Part shown: positions 17,102-26,289 of the stretch, piece by piece
Layout: each line of letters opens with the position of its first letter
Position numbering within the stretch: the stretch's first letter is position 1
DNA from: Gammaproteobacteria bacterium
GTDB taxonomy: Bacteria > Pseudomonadota > Gammaproteobacteria > Xanthomonadales > SZUA-36
Reading direction: 5' to 3'
Length of the DNA stretch: 39,395 nt
Assembly: GCA_030428105.1 (NCBI GenBank)
Contig: JAUIBE010000022.1
Span: 1 to 39,395 of the forward strand
Program-made: the position numbers and the translations under genes
The notes under the pieces: model-generated
The model's input: only the letters and a program-made list of their open reading frames with translations
The model's database searches: none
Told to the model about the DNA's origin: nothing

Positions 17102-17527
17102 ATGTCTTTGCGGATTGTTGTAGACACAAATGTACTTGTGGCAGCCCTGATAAGTGATGCAGGACACAACCGTGAAGTCTTGCGCAGATGCCTCAATGGG
17201 AAGTACAAACCGCTAATAAGCAACTCCCTGTTCCTGGAATACGAGGATGTGGCCAGCCGAGAAGACATTCTGAGTCTTTGTCCTGTTTCGAAGGCCGAAG
17301 TTCAGGATTTGATAGATGCGTTGTGCGCAGTAAGTGAATGGGTGTCCATTTACTATCTGTGGCGGCCAAACTTGTCGGATGAAGCTGACAACCATGTGCT
17401 TGAGTTGGCGATTGGTGGGAATGCGCAAATGATCGTCACCAACAACACGCGAGACTTTGAAGCGAGCGAACTCACTTTTCCGGGTGTCAAAGTGTTAACG
17501 CCCGAGAAATTGCTAGGAGACGACTGA
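17102..17527 (+). CDS. PIN-domain toxin (COG1569 family)
   Basis: The 141 residues form a PIN nuclease: IVVDTNVLVAAL at the N-terminus with Asp8, then Glu46 in FLEYEDV, Asp96 in DEADNHVLELA and Asp118 in TNNTRDF. These four acidic residues coordinate the metal ions that cleave RNA, so the active site looks intact. The gene is followed after one base by an RHH antitoxin gene. Toxin-before-antitoxin order is unusual for type II systems generally but common for the COG1569 group. The RNA target is not predictable from the sequence. Confidence 0.88.
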   Translation: MSLRIVVDTNVLVAALISDAGHNREVLRRCLNGKYKPLISNSLFLEYEDVASREDILSLCPVSKAEVQDLIDALCAVSEWVSIYYLWRPNLSDEADNHVLELAIGGNAQMIVTNNTRDFEASELTFPGVKVLTPEKLLGDD

Positions 17528-17528
17528 G

Positions 17529-17750
17529 ATGGCGACCCTGACAATTCGACTTCCAGATGACAAACACTTGCGGCTTAAGGCCCTGGCCAAGCGTCGCAAG
17601 ATCAGTGTCAACAAGCTGATGGAGGAACTCTCCACCCAGGCAATTGCGGAATTTGACGCCGAGACGCGCTTTCGAGCGATGGCGGCCCGTGGCTCCGTAC
17701 AGAAAGGGTTGCGTGTGTTAGATAAGCTGGATGCAGAATTGGGTGGATGA
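17529..17750 (+). CDS. Ribbon-helix-helix antitoxin of the PIN pair
   Basis: The 73-residue protein opens with TLTIRLPDDKHLRLKALAKR, the beta strand and first helix of an RHH DNA-binding fold, then ISVNKLMEELSTQAI for the second helix. The remaining 30 residues, with FRAMAARGSVQKGLRVLDKL, would bind and neutralise the PIN toxin. Its ATG is one base after the toxin stop, so translation is probably coupled. It should repress the operon through the upstream palindrome. Confidence 0.85.
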   Translation: MATLTIRLPDDKHLRLKALAKRRKISVNKLMEELSTQAIAEFDAETRFRAMAARGSVQKGLRVLDKLDAELGG

Positions 17751-17764
17751 AGGGGCCACCGGAT

Positions 17765-18865
17765 TTACGTTGTATCTGCCCGCGCTCGAAAGATACGCCA
17801 CACCCCCAGCGTGAGGGTGGGCACCACGAAAATGGCAATGAAATACCAGGTGAGCGTGCCGTAACCGCGGGCGATGAGATCAATCAAGCCGAAGCGGCTG
17901 GCCAGCACAATGGCAATGAACAGCGCAATCGCCGCCACCACCGGCCGCAGCCAACGGGGCAGGGTACGGCCGCGCTCGGACCAGGCCTGGCTGATGCGCT
18001 CGTTGATGGCGTGGATTAGCGCCGTGCCGGTTTCGACAAAGGTGCCAAACACCACCAGGTAGAAGATGACTTCCATCCAGCCCATGTCGAGCGCCTGGAT
18101 CATGTAATCGGAAGGCACCGGCGCAGCGACGATCTGGGGATAGCTGGCCGCCATGCCCAGGAACATCAGCAAGGCCGGGGTCATGGCCAGCGGGCCGCAC
18201 AGCAGGCCGGCGGTGAGCGCATCGCGGCGGCTTTCCATGTGGCGCACGCAGAACAGGATGATGGTGGCACACACCACGTTGTAGCCCAGGTACTGCAGGC
18301 TGCCGCGCAGCCAGTTGCCGTTGAGCGCATCGGCCGAGAAATTGGGCATGAGCGCATCGCCAAAGCGCGCCAGGTAAAGCACGATAAGCACGCCATAGGT
18401 GGCATAAAGCACAAACGACCAGCCCGCCAGCACGCGCTCAATAACGCCCGAGCCCCAGAACACCAGGATGCCCACCAGCAGCATCAGGCCGATGGTGCCG
18501 TAAGCCGCCGGTATGCCAAAGTGGGTGGCCACCAGCTCGCCCGAGGCGGCGCCCAGCACCGCCAGCACCAGCAGCACCATGGGGAAATAGCCCAGCTCAA
18601 AAAGAAACCAGCCGCGCCCCAGCAGCGCACGGAAAAAACTGCGGTAATCGTAACTGCGCGCCAGGCGCGCGAACTCGAAGCCAATGGCGGAAATAAGGCT
18701 GATAAGAACCATTGTGGTGAGCAGCCCAAACAAGCCACCCAGCGGCCCGTTGGAAAGAAAAAACTCGACCATCTCGCGGCCCGTGGCGTAACCGCCGCCA
18801 ACCAGCACCGACTGCATCACCAGGCCGGGCAGGATGATTCTCTGGAACAGGGAGTTTTTGGGCAT
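17765..18865 (-). CDS. YkvI-like polytopic membrane protein (putative transporter)
   Basis: The 366 residues contain about ten hydrophobic helices. The first, LPGLVMQSVLVGGGYATGRE, has the glycine-rich GGGYATGRE break typical of YkvI-type relatives of APC/LeuT-fold transporters. A conserved-looking cluster near FGTFVETGTALIHAINERI lies in the later half. The substrate is unknown. The gene converges on the antitoxin gene with 14 bases between stop codons. Upstream lie 133 bases without an ORF. Confidence 0.8.
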   Translation of the reverse strand: MPKNSLFQRIILPGLVMQSVLVGGGYATGREMVEFFLSNGPLGGLFGLLTTMVLISLISAIGFEFARLARSYDYRSFFRALLGRGWFLFELGYFPMVLLVLAVLGAASGELVATHFGIPAAYGTIGLMLLVGILVFWGSGVIERVLAGWSFVLYATYGVLIVLYLARFGDALMPNFSADALNGNWLRGSLQYLGYNVVCATIILFCVRHMESRRDALTAGLLCGPLAMTPALLMFLGMAASYPQIVAAPVPSDYMIQALDMGWMEVIFYLVVFGTFVETGTALIHAINERISQAWSERGRTLPRWLRPVVAAIALFIAIVLASRFGLIDLIARGYGTLTWYFIAIFVVPTLTLGVWRIFRARADTT

Positions 18866-18998
18866 CGCGGCAGCTTATCAGTGTTGGCGCGAAAAGTGGC
18901 CGCGCCGATAGCTACAGAACGCCCAAACTGAAAGCGCTTCGGCTAAAGCAGCAAAAAAACAGGAAAACGCCCGAACACGCGTGCTCCAGGCGAAATAA

Positions 18999-19610
18999 CT
19001 ACGGCGAGAGCAGGGCCGCCAGCACGCTGGCGCCGGAATCGGTGAACAGCCAGGCCAGCACGGCGCAATTGACCACCACGGTCAGCCAGAACACCGCGCG
19101 AAATTCCTCCTTGCTGGATTTATGCCGCAGCACCTGCTGCGCGGCCATGGCGCCGGGCCAGCCGCCAAGCACATCCACCATGTGCAGGGTTTTCTCCTTC
19201 ACCCGCCAGGTGCCGCGCTGGGCCGAGTCCTTATCCCAGGCATAGAGCAAAGCGCTGAGCACGCTGGCCACCAGGTACACCCCCAGCACCACGAACGGCA
19301 GGGCGCCGCCAAGCACCGCCAGGCACACAAAAGCCAGGAAGCCAAACGCGCCAAACAGGTAGAAGCGCTTATCGTTGCGCCGATGGCGCGGCGTCGGCTC
19401 CTGCCCCAGCAAAGCCACTCGCGCCGCGCACGGCCGGCCCTGCCTGTCGGTGGACATCTGGAAGGTAACGCGCTGATCCACCGCCGGCTGGTGCCCCTTG
19501 TTGGTGAAGGCGCGGATGTGCACGAAGACCTCTTTCGCGCCCGTGGCGGGCGTGATGAAGCCGTAGGCTTTTTGGTGGTTCCAGTGGGTTATTTTGCCGG
19601 TGGTTCGCAC
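18999..19610 (-). CDS. Cold-shock domain fused to DUF1294 membrane domain
   Basis: Residues 1-66 form a cold-shock domain: GKITHWNHQKAYGFI and EVFVHIRAF, the two RNP-like nucleic-acid binding motifs. Residues about 85-200 form a DUF1294 domain with helices around FGFLAFVCLAVLGG, the signature LLYAWDKDSAQRGTWRVKE and LGGWPGAMAAQQVLRHKS. The fusion is known in many proteobacteria but its function is not established; it would place an RNA- or ssDNA-binding module at the inner membrane. The start is GTG at 19610. It is the last gene before the defense island. Confidence 0.88.
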   Translation of the reverse strand: MRTTGKITHWNHQKAYGFITPATGAKEVFVHIRAFTNKGHQPAVDQRVTFQMSTDRQGRPCAARVALLGQEPTPRHRRNDKRFYLFGAFGFLAFVCLAVLGGALPFVVLGVYLVASVLSALLYAWDKDSAQRGTWRVKEKTLHMVDVLGGWPGAMAAQQVLRHKSSKEEFRAVFWLTVVVNCAVLAWLFTDSGASVLAALLSP

Positions 19611-19756
19611 TAATCTAGTATTGAGTGCGAATACTGACTAACAGAGTTTCTAAGGTGGACTTTCGTCCAGGAAATCCGAAACATGCGGTCAACTCATTTG
19701 CACCTAATTAGATTCCTTCCTTCGGGGTCGGCGACAACCGAGCTCTGATATGCAAG

Positions 19757-20731
19757 TTACCCGGAGATCAGATCTTTTAGGACGTCTTGCGAATATTTGC
19801 CTTTGTGTGTGGCGTCATGACAAACATTGCAAAGGGTTATCAAGTTTGCAGCCTCGTTTGGACCTTGCTCCACGTGAGGCGTTATGTGGTGCAGTTCTAG
19901 TAAGCTCCGAATGGTGTCAGCCGGGTTGGCATTCTCCTTGTTCCAGCCGCAGACCCGGCATTTGAACTCGTCGCGTTCCAAAACCTCGATTCTAATGGGA
20001 TCTGGAATTTTTCGGTCGTGTTCATGAGTCTGCCGATCTTCCTGCAATACGTATACGCCGACAGGCAGCGCAGGCGAGCCGGAGTTTCGAGTTGCCACTG
20101 GCCAGCCTTTTTCTGTTCGTAGCTCTCTGACCCGTCTCGCCCATTCCGAACGATTCTTTGCCAGGTATTTGAGCTCTTCACCCGTAATCGGTTTCCCCAC
20201 ATTTTGGCGAAGGAACTCAAGGATCTTGTCTTGGACCGACAGCTTTTTCTTTCGAATATCGTTTGCCAGCTTCCACCGGAATGCAGCTTCACGGTCCTGA
20301 GTCTCACCCGCGAGATAGTATGTGTCCGGTCGAATGTTTTCAGACGCGAACTGAGATTCAGGGAGTTCATCTTCCTGAGACATGTCCAGAAGGCTCTTTC
20401 CACTGATAATTGGCCAACCGAACTCAACTCTGAGCTCTCGAATTCTTCGCGCGTACTCGCTAATCCCGGCAACAACCATCAACTCATCCCCTTCCAAAAG
20501 AGTTCGGGGAAACTGGCGGAAGTAAGCCAGAATTCGGTCTCGAGCAGCAGAGGGCGTTTCGCCGTCAATCAATGATGAACCGAGGTCGCGTAACAAATGG
20601 TTTACTGGTATGAGAGCCCGTACTTTCTCACGCAATCTCTTGGACTCGAGAACATTTTCGAAGTCCTGCAAAAGTCCGACCAACTCTGCCCTGAGTTTTT
20701 CGGGAGTGTCGGTTTGCGAACGACGAATCAT
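19757..20731 (-). CDS. HNH restriction endonuclease partner of the C5 methyltransferase
   Basis: The 324-residue protein ends in an HNH nuclease: two CxxC zinc knuckles (CRVC and CNVC) around LELHHITPH, with His281-His282, and NLITLCNVCHDATH. Two related modules precede it, near residues 65-112 and 167-215. Both read I-L-x(1,2)-F-x-R/L, then G-(D/E)-EL, then a block ending ARR(I/V)RELR.E.GWP, and they are probably DNA-recognition units. It starts two bases after the methyltransferase stop on the same strand, which implies a restriction-modification pair. The recognition sequence cannot be read from the protein. Confidence 0.85.
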   Translation of the reverse strand: MIRRSQTDTPEKLRAELVGLLQDFENVLESKRLREKVRALIPVNHLLRDLGSSLIDGETPSAARDRILAYFRQFPRTLLEGDELMVVAGISEYARRIRELRVEFGWPIISGKSLLDMSQEDELPESQFASENIRPDTYYLAGETQDREAAFRWKLANDIRKKKLSVQDKILEFLRQNVGKPITGEELKYLAKNRSEWARRVRELRTEKGWPVATRNSGSPALPVGVYVLQEDRQTHEHDRKIPDPIRIEVLERDEFKCRVCGWNKENANPADTIRSLLELHHITPHVEQGPNEAANLITLCNVCHDATHKGKYSQDVLKDLISG

Positions 20732-20733
20732 TT

Positions 20734-21849
20734 CTATGCGGCTTCCCGACGCTTTCCAGATTCCCTTTGCTCCAAGAGAGCTTCCACATAATTTGCAATG
20801 TGCTCAGCGAATTGGGGCGGAACTGCATTTCCGATTTGGCGCGCAATCTCAATTTTAGTGCCGCAAAACTGAAACTGATCAGGAAATGTCATCAACCTTG
20901 CAGCTTCCCTATGAGTAATGGGGCGATCTTGCTCGGGATGTAAGTAGCGACCTTTTTCGGGTTTGAAAAACTCGGTTCGGATAGTTACCGCGGGTCGATC
21001 CCACCACAAGCGACCGAATAGGTCGGTGCTGCCTGTGGGTTTGTTCAACCAGCAGTTTGGGGTGATGTCAGGCCTGTTCTTCTGCAAGTCAAACCTGTTA
21101 CCTCCTGGAGGTACCGCTTTGTACCGCTCAAGACTTTTCGGTGTCGGATTACGACCGAAATGCAAATCTACCGGTGGTTCTTCGTCAGATCGAATCTCGG
21201 TTCCTTCCGGGTGAGGGAGGTCCGAGATTGCTTCTCTTACACAACGCCAACTTGGCAACTCTTGGTTTTCGGTAGGCGCTTCATGAGTTGGTGGCGGTGG
21301 AAATTCTGGCAAGGCACTCGCGTCGAAAGCCGAAATTTTCGCTCCCACCACAATCGCCCGCCTTCTAGTTTGCGGTACTCCGTAGTCTGCGACATTTAGC
21401 ACTGCCGGCTGTAAGAGTTGGAAGCCCGAATCTTGACTTCGTCGCGCTATGTCTTGGAATTCTTGACTCTTTAAAAGGCCCGGGACATTTTCCATCACAA
21501 AAACAACGGCGCCTGACTTTTCTACTACATCCATGAAGGGTTCCCATAGCGCACGGCGCGCATCGCCCTTCCTGTCCTTGTTGAGCAGGCTGAACCCTTG
21601 ACAAGGAGGGCCCCCAATTACAACGTCAGCCGCTGGCACGGCATTTTCCTCCAGCCAGACCTCAATGTTAGCTTTTACACACTGGTGTCCTGTATGGGCG
21701 AAGTTCTGGTTATACGTTTCGACGGCTGCGCCATCGCTGTCGATCGCGAAAACCGACTGAAAGTTGCCGTTGAATTCTCTCTCGACAAAGCCGGCGGTCA
21801 TGCCACCAGCACCGGAGAATAAGTCGATGAGTTTGTGTTTTTCCGTCAT
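20734..21849 (-). CDS. DNA (cytosine-5) methyltransferase
   Basis: About 371 residues with the ordered C5-MTase motifs: I LIDLFSGAGGMTAGF, IV GGPPCQGFS with catalytic Cys83, VI MENVPG with Glu120, VIII YGVPQTRRR, a target recognition region (about 200-300), and IX/X RLMTFPDQF and RQIGNAVPP. It transfers methyl from SAM to C5 of cytosine and protects the host from the adjacent HNH nuclease. ATG 21849 (MTEKHKL) is preferred to an upstream in-frame start because GGAG lies at the right distance and motif I follows directly. It is divergent from vsr across a 199-base region. Confidence 0.95.
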   Translation of the reverse strand: MTEKHKLIDLFSGAGGMTAGFVEREFNGNFQSVFAIDSDGAAVETYNQNFAHTGHQCVKANIEVWLEENAVPAADVVIGGPPCQGFSLLNKDRKGDARRALWEPFMDVVEKSGAVVFVMENVPGLLKSQEFQDIARRSQDSGFQLLQPAVLNVADYGVPQTRRRAIVVGAKISAFDASALPEFPPPPTHEAPTENQELPSWRCVREAISDLPHPEGTEIRSDEEPPVDLHFGRNPTPKSLERYKAVPPGGNRFDLQKNRPDITPNCWLNKPTGSTDLFGRLWWDRPAVTIRTEFFKPEKGRYLHPEQDRPITHREAARLMTFPDQFQFCGTKIEIARQIGNAVPPQFAEHIANYVEALLEQRESGKRREAA

Positions 21850-22048
21850 TAGTTTCACTCCCAACCCCGAAGTCAATACTACGGTTGGATGCGTGGATAT
21901 TCTAGCTCGCGACTATGTTTCTGGGGCGGCAACGGGCAGGAATATCAAGTAATTTCGGGGTCTAGTTTTGAATTGGCGAGTGACTACAGTAGGTTACGGT
22001 GTTCTCATAAGTTGAGAGTAATCCACCACGAAACCCGTAGGAAAATAG

Positions 22049-22546
22049 ATGGACACTATGAGTGCTGACGACCGCTCGCGGGTCATGAGCAAAAACCGTG
22101 CGCGGGACACTCGTCTGGAAATGACTTTGAGGAGAGCACTTCATGGTTTGGGGTTTCGTTATCGCGTAAACCAAAGGGGTCTTCCAGGCTGCCCGGATAT
22201 GGTTTTTGCAAAGTACGGAGCCGTTATTCAAGTGCATGGTTGCTACTGGCATGCCCATGGTTGTCAAAGGTTCTCGGTTCCAAAGAGCAACACCGAGAAA
22301 TGGAAATCCAAATTCAACAAAAACAAAGAGCGGGACAGCAAGGCTCGAGTGGCATTGAATAATCTAGGATATCGGCAACTGACAGTTTGGGAGTGTGCAT
22401 TGAGAAATGGGTCCAAGTACTGTGCAAGCGAGGTCTTAGAGCATGTCGCAGAGTGGTTGACTCATGGAAGCGGGAATGAGGAAATTCCCGCAAGAAATTT
22501 GGCAGTTGGTAAATCGGTGAAATTGAGGAAAAAGCTTAGGAATTAG
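22049..22546 (+). CDS. vsr: Very short patch repair endonuclease Vsr
   Basis: The 165-residue protein shows the Vsr pattern: DRSRVMSKNRARDTRLE, LGFRYRVNQRGLPGCPDMVF with Asp50, and VIQVHGCYWHAHGC with His63, His68 and zinc-binding cysteines, then KWKSKFNKNKERD. Vsr nicks next to the T of T:G mismatches that arise when 5-methylcytosine deaminates, protecting methylated sites from mutation. Its presence fits the C5 methyltransferase encoded divergently. A C-terminal tail of about 25 residues exceeds the E. coli protein. AGGAAAA precedes the ATG. Its stop overlaps the convergent gene by four bases. Confidence 0.95.
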   Translation: MDTMSADDRSRVMSKNRARDTRLEMTLRRALHGLGFRYRVNQRGLPGCPDMVFAKYGAVIQVHGCYWHAHGCQRFSVPKSNTEKWKSKFNKNKERDSKARVALNNLGYRQLTVWECALRNGSKYCASEVLEHVAEWLTHGSGNEEIPARNLAVGKSVKLRKKLRN

Positions 22547-23034
22547 TCACGCATACGCTCCAGGATTTGCAGCACTCTAAAGACCGGATTGCGCGCGTCG
22601 TGGGTTTGAATAGCAGCAAGCTGGCGTAATGTGTTGATTCGGGTCTTGTATTCAGAGTTGATTACGAGATGCAGAGAATCGATTTTTTCTAATTCGGCGG
22701 TGATGAAACCTCTCGGCACTACCGGTGACCAAAACTCAAATCGGGTATTTGGGAAGTTGTCCAAATAACTCCGAGCATAGTCCTGCTGTCGTAAATGTTT
22801 CTGCTTAATTCGCGATACTGTCTCTTGGTTGTTTTTATAAAGCAGCCCACGAATGTGAGTTGTTACTTCACACAAAATTGCCGTTTCGGTCTTGAAGTTA
22901 AGGCCGATGACATCGAGTTCTCCAAGCCCCTGCAGCCCACCTCCTGGTGGGCGAACGTTGTAATCGACAACGTCACATCGCTCGACAAGCTGTAAGTAAG
23001 CTCCAACAAAGTACTCTCCTATATCAGTTAGCAT
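22543..23034 (-). CDS. Putative PD-(D/E)XK-like nuclease, hypothetical
   Basis: About 163 residues that I do not recognise by name. The segment GELDVIGLNFKTETAILCEV followed by TTH has the spacing of a restriction-endonuclease fold core (Glu39, Asp41, Glu56), with an early Glu7 in DIGEYFVGAYL. The expected lysine of ExK is threonine (EVT), so the site is either degenerate or completed by a migrated lysine such as those near residues 67-79. It is the last gene of the type I operon, nine bases after the metallopeptidase gene ends (allowing for a TTG start at 23043 or the ATG at 23034 used here). Context suggests a defense accessory. Confidence 0.5.
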   Translation of the reverse strand: MLTDIGEYFVGAYLQLVERCDVVDYNVRPPGGGLQGLGELDVIGLNFKTETAILCEVTTHIRGLLYKNNQETVSRIKQKHLRQQDYARSYLDNFPNTRFEFWSPVVPRGFITAELEKIDSLHLVINSEYKTRINTLRQLAAIQTHDARNPVFRVLQILERMRD

Positions 23035-23049
23035 CGACGGCAAAATTAC

Positions 23050-23361
23050 CTAAGCAGCGAGACTTCGTAGGCGAGTTTCTATCAACTCGTAGTTCCCCAA
23101 ATGCACCCGCATCAAACTTTTCCAAAGCTTCCCGTGGTTCGGTACGAAAAAGTGCAGCAGTTCATGCACAATCACGTAGTCCCAAATTTCTTCATCCAGG
23201 CCCAACAGTTCTGAGTTGAAGTTCAGGTAGCCATTGGTGGAACACGAGGCCCATTTGTTGCGCATGTCACGCACGCCAAGCCATTTCACATCTACCTCTA
23301 GCTTTTCTGCCCAGAAGTAGACTCGGCGTTTAAACTCGCTTTTTGTTTCGACTGTTACCAT
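23050..23361 (-). CDS. YgjP/DUF45-like M48-type metallopeptidase
   Basis: The 103 residues carry the zinc site HELLHFFVPNH (His66, Glu67, His70, His76) after WASCSTNGYLNFNSEL, the typical core of YgjP-type (DUF45) metal-dependent hydrolases. YgjP itself has about 170-240 residues, so this is a minimal core version lacking the N-terminal region. Members of this group are frequently found beside type I hsdR genes. It starts six bases after the hsdR stop, so it is almost certainly in the operon. Its job, perhaps controlling HsdR turnover, is inference only. Confidence 0.85.
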   Translation of the reverse strand: MVTVETKSEFKRRVYFWAEKLEVDVKWLGVRDMRNKWASCSTNGYLNFNSELLGLDEEIWDYVIVHELLHFFVPNHGKLWKSLMRVHLGNYELIETRLRSLAA

Positions 23362-23367
23362 CTGGGC

Positions 23368-26289
23368 CTAAATGCGTCGCGCACGTTCGATCAGGCGGAA
23401 CAACTCATCCACGATGCCGGTTACTTTTTCTAGGTCATCGGTCTGATCGTAAATTGCGAAGGTCACTTTGCGCCGAAGTTCTCGAAGTGACTTCTCGCTC
23501 TTATGCCAGTTTGGAAACTCTTCAAATGCGGCTTTGACTTTGCGGCTTACTTCATCGGCTTGGTTAATCTCAGCATCTATCAGGGTGCGGTAAACGAAGT
23601 AGGTGAGGCCATCGAAGCCCTTTTCAGCCTGTTTGCGTTTGCGTTCTTCGTTGCCTTTTACCACCTGGAGTAGCTCTTCGAGCGCCTCCTGGGTTGTTTT
23701 CTGGCGCCCCTCGAAGTTTTCCTGCACTAACTTTGCGCGGTCGGCCATGGCAACCAGGAACGGGTCGTCGCTGTTTTCTTCAGCATGCTTTTCGATGCTC
23801 TTTACCAGGTTGATGACTTTGGTGCCGTCGCCGCCTTCCTTGTTCTTGATGAGCTCAATGGTCTCTTCATTGATCTCTACAAACTCGTCAACACGCTCCA
23901 CGCCATAGGTGCTGATGTGCTCTTGAACCAGGCGATTGGTTTTGGCCTGGAATTCGCGATCCACATACACCTGCTTGGCGTAGGCCTTTCTCACCACGGC
24001 ATAGATGGCTGCGAGCGTTTGGTAATCGGAAATGAAGGGGCGCAAAAAGGCGTCGGGCGAGATGATCTCGTAGAGCATCTCAATTTCTTTGTATTCCTTA
24101 AATAGTCCTTTGCGACGATCCGGGTCACGAAAGTACTCAATCAACCCGTCAACATCCTGATCCGTGAAGTTGTGCTCGATCAGTTTCAGGTAGTTGGGCG
24201 CTACAGTCGTCATCTTGGACTTGAACAAGTCTTTGAGCAGGTCGATGTTCTTGACGATGGCGTTCACTTCCTCACTGTCGAACGCCAGCGCTTTTTCAAG
24301 GTTGTCGAAGATGCCAACGAAATCGAGCACAAAGCCGTGGGGTTTCACCATGCCCGCTTGCTCGTTTTCGTACGGGCGGTTCACTCGGGCTATGGCTTGC
24401 AAAAGGGTGTGGTCGCGCATGGGCTTGTCGAGATACATGGCGTAGAGCACGGGTGCGTCAAAGCCGGTTAGCAGTTTCTCGGTGACGATCAAGATCTTTG
24501 GCACTTGCTCCAACTTGCAGAAGCTCTTGCGAACCTGTCGTTCTTGTTTTTTGTCGAGGTGAAACTCCTTGAGCAGTTCGGAATCATTGTTGTTGCCGGT
24601 ATACACCACCTCGGAGTACTCCGGTGGCAGGAATTCATCCAGCGCGTGCTTGTAGTGGGCACAGGCTTCCCTGTCTACGCCGACCAAAAACGCTTTATAA
24701 CCCAGCGGCTCGACATTCTCTTGGTAATGCTGGGCAACAAACTGTGCCACCTGGCGAATCCGGTCTTTTCCCTTCAGAAAGTTCTTCAGGTTTACCGCGC
24801 GCTCCAGGATCTTGTTGAGTTCTTCAATGTCGGCGACCCCCTCGCTCTCGGCCAGTGAGAGGAACTCTTCATCCAAAGTCTCGTGCGGCACCCGCATGGC
24901 GTTAGGCGCCAAGTTGTAGAAGAGTGGCAGGGTGGTGCCGTCTTCGATGCTGTCGGCAATCGAATACTTGTGCAGGTAGCCCTTATCGTCTTCGCAACCG
25001 AAGGTCTTAAAGGTGCCGCGTCCGTAGGCGGTTTTATCGACGGGTGTGCCGGTAAAGCCAATGTAGGTGGCATGGGGCAAGCCAGCCATCAAGAAATTGC
25101 CCAAATCCCCGCCTGTGGTGCGATGCGCTTCATCAATGAGCACGTAGATGTTGGAGCGGGTGTTGAGCTTGGCCGGCATATCCCGAAACTTGTGAATCAT
25201 GGTCACAATGATGCCGCGGTAGTCATTGCGCAGTAGCTCATTGAGCCGGTTGATGCTGTGGGCGTGTTCGAGTTTTCCCAGGCCAAGTGATTCCAGATTC
25301 CGAAGCATCTGGTCTTCAAGCTCATTGCGGTCGATCATCAACAGCACCGTGGGCTTGTCGGCCTCAGGCGCATGGAACAACATCTCCGCCGCCTTAATCA
25401 TAGTGAATGTCTTGCCGCTGCCCTGGGTGTGCCAAATCAGGCCACGAGAGCGGCGGGAATCGAGCGCCCGATCAACAACCTTTTCAACCGCTCCACTCTG
25501 ATGCTGGCGCAAAATGTACTTGTTCAGCTCCTCATCTTTTTCGGCAAAGATGATGTAGTCCTTCAACAGGGCAAGCACATGGGGAATGGCGCAAAAACTC
25601 TTTATCTTGGCCCCTAGCTTGCCGACTTCTTCGTGCTTCCAGTTGAAGATGCAGCGCCGCGAGGTGTTCCAGGTAACCCCGTAGGAAAACCCAATGGCGT
25701 CGGTGGCGGTGAACAGCTGTTGCGGCACGAAGAGCTCGGGTGTTTCGCGGTGATAGCGGCGAATCTGGTCCACCCCAAGGGCAATGGCCTCGTCCTTGTT
25801 GGCGTTCTTGCATTCAATCACCAGCACAGGGATGCCGTTGATGAGAAAGACAACATCCTCCCGAGTGCCGTAGTGACCATTGTGAAACGCCCACTCCTCG
25901 GTGACTTCGTAAACGTTGTTCGCCGGGTCGTTGTAATCGATCAGAACAAGGTCGAGCTCGCGTTTCTCCTTATGGTCGAAGAACTTGCCTCGGTTGCGCA
26001 GGTGCTCGACGAAGTCCTGGTTGCCGTAGATGTCGGTGTGGAGATGGCGGAACTGTCCGAGCAAGGCGCCTTTGGCGTGGGTGTAGCGGGGGTTGAGTTC
26101 CCGCACCTTGGCGTCGAGCAGATCGTCGAAGAAGAGGGAGCGGTTCTTGGCGCCTTCGGCAGGCGGAACTGCGGGATCAAAACCGCGCCGCTGCTCGGCT
26201 TCCTCGCGGGACACAAAGGTCCATCCGATGGCCTCCGCGTATTCGAGGATTCGGGCTTGGACGGTTTTGTGCTCTCCGGGAGCGGTCAT
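23368..26289 (-). CDS. hsdR: Type I restriction enzyme R subunit
   Basis: About 973 residues. The N-terminal nuclease has the PD-(D/E)XK core Asp113 (RELDLVLID) and Glu159-x-Lys161 (VIECKNANKD). The motor follows: Walker A HTQGSGKTFTM with Lys293, DEAH box at 386-389 (LIDEAHRT), motif III FTGTPVD, and motif VI QAIARVNRPYE. The C-terminal 250 residues bind the methyltransferase core. HsdR translocates DNA and cleaves away from unmodified sites. ATG 26289 overlaps the HNH stop (ATGA) and begins MTAPGEHKTVQARILEYAEA. An upstream in-frame start at 26358 would lie inside the HNH gene. The separation of hsdR from hsdS by four ORFs is unusual. Confidence 0.96.
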   Translation of the reverse strand: MTAPGEHKTVQARILEYAEAIGWTFVSREEAEQRRGFDPAVPPAEGAKNRSLFFDDLLDAKVRELNPRYTHAKGALLGQFRHLHTDIYGNQDFVEHLRNRGKFFDHKEKRELDLVLIDYNDPANNVYEVTEEWAFHNGHYGTREDVVFLINGIPVLVIECKNANKDEAIALGVDQIRRYHRETPELFVPQQLFTATDAIGFSYGVTWNTSRRCIFNWKHEEVGKLGAKIKSFCAIPHVLALLKDYIIFAEKDEELNKYILRQHQSGAVEKVVDRALDSRRSRGLIWHTQGSGKTFTMIKAAEMLFHAPEADKPTVLLMIDRNELEDQMLRNLESLGLGKLEHAHSINRLNELLRNDYRGIIVTMIHKFRDMPAKLNTRSNIYVLIDEAHRTTGGDLGNFLMAGLPHATYIGFTGTPVDKTAYGRGTFKTFGCEDDKGYLHKYSIADSIEDGTTLPLFYNLAPNAMRVPHETLDEEFLSLAESEGVADIEELNKILERAVNLKNFLKGKDRIRQVAQFVAQHYQENVEPLGYKAFLVGVDREACAHYKHALDEFLPPEYSEVVYTGNNNDSELLKEFHLDKKQERQVRKSFCKLEQVPKILIVTEKLLTGFDAPVLYAMYLDKPMRDHTLLQAIARVNRPYENEQAGMVKPHGFVLDFVGIFDNLEKALAFDSEEVNAIVKNIDLLKDLFKSKMTTVAPNYLKLIEHNFTDQDVDGLIEYFRDPDRRKGLFKEYKEIEMLYEIISPDAFLRPFISDYQTLAAIYAVVRKAYAKQVYVDREFQAKTNRLVQEHISTYGVERVDEFVEINEETIELIKNKEGGDGTKVINLVKSIEKHAEENSDDPFLVAMADRAKLVQENFEGRQKTTQEALEELLQVVKGNEERKRKQAEKGFDGLTYFVYRTLIDAEINQADEVSRKVKAAFEEFPNWHKSEKSLRELRRKVTFAIYDQTDDLEKVTGIVDELFRLIERARRI

